From positions 1 through 10,814 of the forward strand of contig JAISZE010000077.1 in NCBI GenBank assembly GCA_031269405.1: a stretch of 10,814 nucleotides of DNA, written 5' to 3'. Positions 6,792 through 10,814 of this stretch are shown piece by piece (within the stretch, counting starts at the first letter, position 1; every line of letters starts with the position of its first letter). Origin of the DNA: Treponema sp. GTDB lineage: Bacteria; Spirochaetota; Spirochaetia; Treponematales; Breznakiellaceae. Below the pieces are notes generated by a model. The model was not told the DNA's origin. It made no database searches and saw nothing but the letters and a program-made list of their open reading frames with translations. The position numbers and the translations under genes are program-made.

Positions 6792-8042
6792 TCATTCTTC
6801 CTTGGGCGCTTCGTTTTCCGCCAGGAGCTTTACGATAATGTCCCGGTTGTCCAGAAGGGAACTTAAAGAAAGGCCCTGGTGGAGCCTGGAGATGGTCCGG
6901 GCGAATAGTTTCGTAATATTAACGCTAATGTACCATTCCCGTTTCAAAAGCTCTTCCTGATAAACCGCGTTGGTGCCGATGATACGGTAAAAAAGCCCTT
7001 CCCTGTAGGCGTCGTCAAAGTAGCGTACAGCCTCGCCTGAAAAGAGGGGGAGGCTTATGGCGCAAATCACCTTGCCCGCGCCCTGCTCCTTGAGGATCTT
7101 CATGGCTTTAAGGAGGGTGCCCCCGGTGCCCAGCATGTCGTCGGCCATAAAAACCGTTTTGTCCCGCACATTCCCCAGAAGCTTGATCTCCGCGATATTG
7201 TTTTCCAGGGCGTCCCGGGAGACCTTGGAATAATCCCGCTCCTTGTAGAGCAGCGCCAGGGTTTTTTTAAGAGCCGTGGCGTAAAATTTATTCCTGTCCA
7301 CAGCGCCGGTGTCAGGGGAGACCACTACCAGGTCGTTAGAAAGGACCCCGGGCAGGCGGGAAAGGGCCCGGATAATCTGATAGCTCGCATGGAGATTTTC
7401 CAGGCGCATGCAGTTGAAGGAATTGCCTATTTCCCGGGAATGGATATCCAGGGTGATGATGCGGTTCACGCCGAGGAATTCCAGCATCTTCCCTGTCCTG
7501 CTGGCGGTAATCCCCTCGCGGCCCTTGGCCTTGTGCTGGCGGGAATAGGGGTACACCGGAAGCACCAGGGTTACCCTGTCCGCGCCTGCGTGCCTGGCGG
7601 CGTCTACGGTAACAAAGATAGTCATAAGGTGATCGTTGACCGAAAGGGCCCGTTTCATCTCCCCGGCATTAAAATTCACAGGATAGCGGTTCTCAACATC
7701 CTGTACGATGTACATGTCCTTGCCGCGTATGGACTCAAGGATCTCGGCCTTGATCTCCCCGTTAGGAAAGTACGTAAACCTCGCGGGGATCTTAAAGCGC
7801 GGGGTGCGGAATTTTTCGATATTCCCCGGTATGTGGGGCGCCGGGCTGACGACATCGTTAATGAAGTTTATCCGGTGTTTGACATAATTTATATCCAGAT
7901 TATACCGCTTCGCAAGCTCAGCGGTAACAACATCAAAGGTGCGCCGGTAACCTCTTTTCAGATGACTCACTACCTCATCGGCAAACACCTCGCCGCCAGG
8001 ACACGCTAAAACCGCAAGATTTGCCGGATTGGAGTAGTTCAT
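6792..8042 (-). CDS. prs: Ribose-phosphate pyrophosphokinase, long form
   Basis: This cytoplasmic enzyme makes PRPP from ribose 5-phosphate and ATP for purine, pyrimidine, NAD, histidine and tryptophan synthesis. Family motifs are clear: FPNGEIKAEILESIRGKD (92-109), NDHLM (136-140), PYSRQHKAKGREGITAS (165-181), LDIHSREI (198-205), VVSPDTGAVDRNK (240-252), the KER pair (267-269) matching the catalytic Lys/Arg of the flexible loop, and the PRPP-binding loop DDMLGTGGT (301-309). At 416 residues it exceeds the usual 310-320. About 85 residues precede the normal N-terminus, and the loop between KER and the PRPP site is also longer. In the PRPP loop the common DTGGT reads GTGGT. The ATG at 8042 has no Shine-Dalgarno sequence, but the stop of the OmpA gene is only 27 bp upstream, so translation may depend on re-initiation. 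Confidence 0.92.
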   Translation of the reverse strand: MNYSNPANLAVLACPGGEVFADEVVSHLKRGYRRTFDVVTAELAKRYNLDINYVKHRINFINDVVSPAPHIPGNIEKFRTPRFKIPARFTYFPNGEIKAEILESIRGKDMYIVQDVENRYPVNFNAGEMKRALSVNDHLMTIFVTVDAARHAGADRVTLVLPVYPYSRQHKAKGREGITASRTGKMLEFLGVNRIITLDIHSREIGNSFNCMRLENLHASYQIIRALSRLPGVLSNDLVVVSPDTGAVDRNKFYATALKKTLALLYKERDYSKVSRDALENNIAEIKLLGNVRDKTVFMADDMLGTGGTLLKAMKILKEQGAGKVICAISLPLFSGEAVRYFDDAYREGLFYRIIGTNAVYQEELLKREWYISVNITKLFARTISRLHQGLSLSSLLDNRDIIVKLLAENEAPKEE

Positions 8043-8069
8043 GTTTCATTATTCGTAGCATATATCAGG

Positions 8070-9296
8070 CTAATTTTCAAGTATGGTGATTTCTACCCGC
8101 CTGTTCTTCTGCCGTCCCGTTTCAGTATTGTTGTCCCCCATGGGCCGTTCGGCGCCGTAACCCCGGACCACCATGCGATCCGGAGTACGCACCTTTTTTG
8201 ACAGCAAGTAGTCGGCCACCGCAGAAGCCCGTTCCTCCGAAAGCCGGTCCCTCATGGCCGCTGTCCCGGCCAGAGCCGTATGGCCCCCTACAAGGATGTC
8301 CCGGTCAGGGTATTTCAACAGGATCCCGGCTATTTTGTCCAGCTTAGGCCATTCCCCGGGGCTGAGCGCCGCAGAATCAGGGGCAAACTGGATGTTTTCA
8401 AGGTTGATAACAATGCCTTCATCAGAGACCCTGACAGAGGCGTCAGGAATATCCCCGATTTCATCAGCGATTTCCCTGGCCATTTCTTCCTTGTTCATTA
8501 CCGGGGCTTCAACAACTTCCGCTTCTGCCCGGCCCCGGTATTCCCAGGTCTGGCCGTCAGAAAGATCAAAAACAGTCCTGAAGTGTTCCGTATACGCCGC
8601 AGCCTGGCAGTGCTCCGTATCCCAGTACACTACCTGATCCGAAGCGCCCAGTATGCGCCTGGGAAAGATCTTGCCGGGAACCGGATCGGGTTCGGCGAAA
8701 ATACGGTAAGAAACCGAAAATGCGGGATAGACCCTGCCTTTGTATTCCCTGCCGCCCAGGAAGGTGTAGCGCGCTGTGAAGGGGATCCGGTAGGGCCTGT
8801 CTATGCGGTAATTATCCCGGAAGTCGTGGACCTCCAGGCCGTCAGCCGTCCAGGTATCCCCTGGATTAAGGTCCCTGCCGGGAAACACCGGCAGATTCCG
8901 CACCTGGGGCATGTAATACTGATCCCCGACAGTCATTCTTCCCAGCCGGTCCTGATCGAATTCGGACTGGTAGTCCCTGGACCACCTGAAGGGCTGCCCC
9001 TCCCCTGTCCGGGCCCCGGAAGCGGCGGCTACGGTTTTTTCCGCAGACTGAAAAACAGCGCTGTACCTGGCAAGGCCGCCTGTTACCCCTGTGATTTCCA
9101 TGCTAATGCGGCTAAGAATCTCAGCCTTGTAGGAGAGCCTCTGATCCACATAAACATCCTCAGTTACCGTCGAAACAACGCGGTACCGGTCCCCGGTTTT
9201 GAACTGGTAATACAATTCTATCCCCCGAACCGGTAAAGGCGCGGAAAAAAGGGACAGGGCCAATACAACGAAAAACCTTGTTTTCATTAGCTTCAT
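8070..9296 (-). CDS. Exported OmpA-domain protein, probably outer-membrane or periplasmic
   Basis: This 408-residue protein starts with a signal peptide (1-25: a short basic N-terminus, a hydrophobic core, then VRG before IELYY). Residues about 26-262 form a beta-rich region with many aromatic residues and no recognised family. A short acidic helix (267-282) leads to a C-terminal OmpA-like peptidoglycan-binding domain (about 290-408) with IQFAPDSAALSP (302-313), VGGHTALAGT (336-345), LSEERASAVADYL (352-364) and NRRVEI (398-403). The usual GHTD aspartate is Ala341, while the second ligand, Arg356, is kept. No C-terminal barrel strand is obvious, so it may be periplasmic and tethered to peptidoglycan. 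ATG at 9296 is followed by a second ATG three codons on; both keep the signal peptide, and GAGG lies about 12 bases before the first. It sits 47 bp after the acyltransferase gene, with no terminator between. Confidence 0.88.
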   Translation of the reverse strand: MKLMKTRFFVVLALSLFSAPLPVRGIELYYQFKTGDRYRVVSTVTEDVYVDQRLSYKAEILSRISMEITGVTGGLARYSAVFQSAEKTVAAASGARTGEGQPFRWSRDYQSEFDQDRLGRMTVGDQYYMPQVRNLPVFPGRDLNPGDTWTADGLEVHDFRDNYRIDRPYRIPFTARYTFLGGREYKGRVYPAFSVSYRIFAEPDPVPGKIFPRRILGASDQVVYWDTEHCQAAAYTEHFRTVFDLSDGQTWEYRGRAEAEVVEAPVMNKEEMAREIADEIGDIPDASVRVSDEGIVINLENIQFAPDSAALSPGEWPKLDKIAGILLKYPDRDILVGGHTALAGTAAMRDRLSEERASAVADYLLSKKVRTPDRMVVRGYGAERPMGDNNTETGRQKNRRVEITILEN

Positions 9297-9343
9297 TAGA
9301 CGGCGCTACCTCTGCTATCAGTATCGGCCTGTTTTAGGGGTCT

Positions 9344-10399
9344 TTAATCAGGTTTCGATGTTTTTACTTGTACCCGGCTTATGATAAAAGAGACGGCTTT
9401 CTGGATAATAAAAGCCAGCAGGAACGAAACGGCAACGGACAGGATCCGGGCATTGGAAAGAGAGGGCAAAATACCGCTGAACAGGTTAAAGATATCCTGA
9501 TGCACCAGGTAGATAACCAGGGAATAAGAGCCGATAAAATTCAATATGCGGTACTCCCGCTCAGGAGCCCGGTTCATTAGGGCGCATAGCGCCATCAGGA
9601 GCGGCAGGGTGATTAAAGCAAAAGGATACCACGCCAGGCCCAGGTTCTGAAGCTGTTCAGGGTAATTAATGTAAAAAAAATAGAGGCAGAAAAACCCTGT
9701 TATAAGGGCAAGGAACATAAGGATGATTTTCACGGGCTTGTAGGAAAAATCGAATTGTTTTTCGGCGATACGGTAACCTATATACAGGCCGATAAAGTAC
9801 ACCGGTATCCGGCTGGTAAAAATGACCAGATGGTTCAAACCGGCAAAAATGACCAGCCCCGAAAGGCCGGCGCCGGCGATACAGGCCGCGGCGGTGGAAA
9901 GCAGGGGTTTCCATTTGAAAACCCGGTAATAAAAAGGCGTTACGGCATACAAGGCAATAATGCTCGGAATGTACCATTCCCACCCGCCGTAACCGAACAT
10001 ATTGGTCCAGAAGCCCACAGTAGAGACTCCGAAAAACAGAACCGCCATCGGCGCGCCCTGGGACACCATGGCCAAATTAATTACCAGCATGATGGGAATA
10101 TAATAGGGAAGAATACGGATCATACGGCGGCGGTAGAAGGTCAGGATCCCCGAATCTTTAGAAAGCGAATAATACAGCCCCAGGCCGGAAAGGAAGAGGA
10201 AAATATCCACGCCGCCATAGCCCCAGCCCACGAGGTAGTATATGATGATTTTAACCACAAAAGCCGCAATATGGGTGTCGCTCTGTATAAACCCGCTCAT
10301 ATCCGGGAAATAATGAAAAATAATAATCCATATCATGGCTATGCCCATCAACTGGGTTCTGTACTTTGACAACAGCTCAAGATTGATAAGACGGTTCAT
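9344..10399 (-). CDS. Membrane acyltransferase, acyltransferase-3 family
   Basis: Counted from ATG at 10399 this is a 351-residue polytopic membrane protein with about ten hydrophobic segments, the layout of the acyltransferase-3 family (OafA/NodX/WecH-like). Family hallmarks are the early histidine in IIFHYFPD (His29, end of the first membrane segment), FLFLSGLGLYY (67-77) and the basic cytoplasmic motif RRRMIRILPYY (90-100). Such proteins move acetyl or other acyl groups across the membrane onto sugars of surface glycans or lipids; the acceptor here is unknown. The frame stays open upstream to a GTG at 10483, but the start at 10399 is preferred. A GGAG site lies eight bases before it, the protein then begins like its family, and a near-perfect promoter (10430-10458) lies inside the would-be extension. 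It is the first gene of the leftward cluster. Confidence 0.88.
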   Translation of the reverse strand: MNRLINLELLSKYRTQLMGIAMIWIIIFHYFPDMSGFIQSDTHIAAFVVKIIIYYLVGWGYGGVDIFLFLSGLGLYYSLSKDSGILTFYRRRMIRILPYYIPIMLVINLAMVSQGAPMAVLFFGVSTVGFWTNMFGYGGWEWYIPSIIALYAVTPFYYRVFKWKPLLSTAAACIAGAGLSGLVIFAGLNHLVIFTSRIPVYFIGLYIGYRIAEKQFDFSYKPVKIILMFLALITGFFCLYFFYINYPEQLQNLGLAWYPFALITLPLLMALCALMNRAPEREYRILNFIGSYSLVIYLVHQDIFNLFSGILPSLSNARILSVAVSFLLAFIIQKAVSFIISRVQVKTSKPD

Positions 10400-10429
10400 T
10401 ACGGCGCTCCGGCGGCAAAGGGTGGTTCT

Positions 10430-10458
10430 ATTATAAAGCAATCCACCTGAAGGATCAA
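10430..10458 (-). promoter_or_regulatory. Sigma70-type promoter for the acyltransferase-OmpA-prs-lipid kinase cluster
   Basis: On the minus strand, TTGATC (10453-10458) and a perfect TATAAT (10430-10435) are 17 bp apart. Transcription would begin near 10423, giving a leader of roughly 24 nt that carries the GGAG ribosome-binding site of the gene starting at 10399. It is the best promoter-like sequence noticed in the window. Its position argues against the longer acyltransferase reading. Confidence 0.7.
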
Positions 10459-10516
10459 TACAGAGACATAAGCGGACTTTCACCGCCCGACTTACCTCCC
10501 ATGCCGGACACGCCCC

Positions 10517-10544
10517 AAAAAAAGCGGCGCTTTCGCGCCGCTTT
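10517..10544 (-). terminator. Intrinsic terminator of the gene at the right edge
   Basis: Read on the minus strand, AAAGCGGCGC pairs perfectly with GCGCCGCTTT around a GAAA tetraloop (arms 10535-10544 and 10521-10530). A run of seven U follows (10517-10523), the last three pairs of the stem overlapping it. It lies six bases past the stop codon of the leftward gene at 10551 and separates it from the acyltransferase cluster promoter. Confidence 0.9.
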
Positions 10545-10550
10545 AGTCTG

Positions 10551-10814
10551 TTAATAGTTGGCTCCCGGCCCTCCGGGTAATGTCCGATTGTTACCGTTGA
10601 AAAGGAACAAGGGGAAATCAGCTATGGTTGTGGAGATCATGGTACGTAATTGACCATTCCCAACACTTGGAACGAAAAAAGTATTTGCATTCCATGGTGT
10701 TGTAGCAATATTGCTAAAGGGGGAGCCGTTTATGCCTAAAGTTGACAATTGCTTGTCCGTTGAATTAAAATTCCAACCGGCCTGACTCGCTTGTGTTCCC
10801 GATGACTTGTCCAC
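10551..10814 (-). CDS. C-terminal end of an unrecognised Asn/Gly/Ser/Thr-rich protein
   Basis: The last 88 codons of a leftward frame, ending in TAA at 10551, are visible; the rest lies beyond the window. The first in-frame codon at the edge is GTG, which is as likely to be an internal valine as a start. The peptide is rich in Asn (11 of 87), Gly, Ser and Thr, has only two lysines and no glutamate, and contains repeated small hydrophobic/Asn patterns such as SPFSNIATTPWNANTFF. Such composition is typical of beta-rich surface, adhesin-like or phage tail-type proteins, but no family is recognised. Codon use is more AT-rich than in the central genes. A strong terminator follows directly, which supports a genuinely expressed gene. 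Confidence 0.6.
   Translation of the reverse strand: MDKSSGTQASQAGWNFNSTDKQLSTLGINGSPFSNIATTPWNANTFFVPSVGNGQLRTMISTTIADFPLFLFNGNNRTLPGGPGANY

Noticed and set aside
8280..9236. A 318-codon plus-strand frame opposite the OmpA gene
   Set aside because: No domain or start signal is seen, and the opposite strand carries a signal peptide and OmpA motifs.
9297..9343. A terminator or promoter between the acyltransferase and OmpA genes
   Set aside because: No stem with a U-tract and no paired -35/-10 hexamers were seen, so the genes were kept in one proposed transcript.

Overview
The window most resembles a chromosomal stretch from a spirochaete of the genus Treponema, probably a gut or free-living member with a moderately high-GC coding sequence. 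This is inferred from gene content, not from a search. The pointers are a DUF4954-type beta-helix protein (a family known mainly from Treponema and Bacteroidetes), an unusually long ribose-phosphate pyrophosphokinase, and an OmpA-type protein whose peptidoglycan-binding site lacks the aspartate used to bind diaminopimelate, as would suit ornithine-type treponemal peptidoglycan. No rRNA, tRNA or CRISPR array was seen, and no complete insertion sequence.

Layout. Positions 1-73 hold the start of a leftward gene that leaves the window, in very AT-rich DNA with a near-consensus promoter. Positions 158-267 hold a compact array of three hairpins, bounded by 14-bp inverted repeats and TA dinucleotides, that looks like a miniature inverted-repeat element. 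A leftward aconitase-superfamily hydratase (271-2625) follows directly. A 62-bp divergent spacer separates it from a rightward pair: a DUF4954 beta-helix protein (2688-4904) and an MgtC/SapB-family membrane protein (4901-5587), overlapping by GTGA. Converging on that pair is a leftward four-gene cluster, read from 10399 down to 5652: a membrane acyltransferase, an exported OmpA-domain protein, PRPP synthetase and a diacylglycerol-kinase-fold lipid kinase. Its gaps are 47, 27 and 33 bp, and a good sigma70-type promoter lies in front. At the right edge is the C-terminal end of an unrecognised Asn/Gly/Ser/Thr-rich protein (10551-10814), closed by a strong intrinsic terminator.

How the genes may work together. 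The leftward cluster mixes envelope functions (acyl transfer, peptidoglycan-linked OmpA protein, lipid phosphorylation) with PRPP supply. The order suggests one transcript, but a shared pathway is not proven. The DUF4954-MgtC pair is probably translationally coupled, so the two may act together at the membrane. The hydratase is a lone enzyme with no leuC/leuD or TCA-cycle neighbour. It keeps the iron-sulfur cluster cysteines but differs from classical aconitase at several active-site positions.

Long open frames antisense to the hydratase, the OmpA gene and the lipid kinase were judged to be shadows of GC-rich coding sequence.
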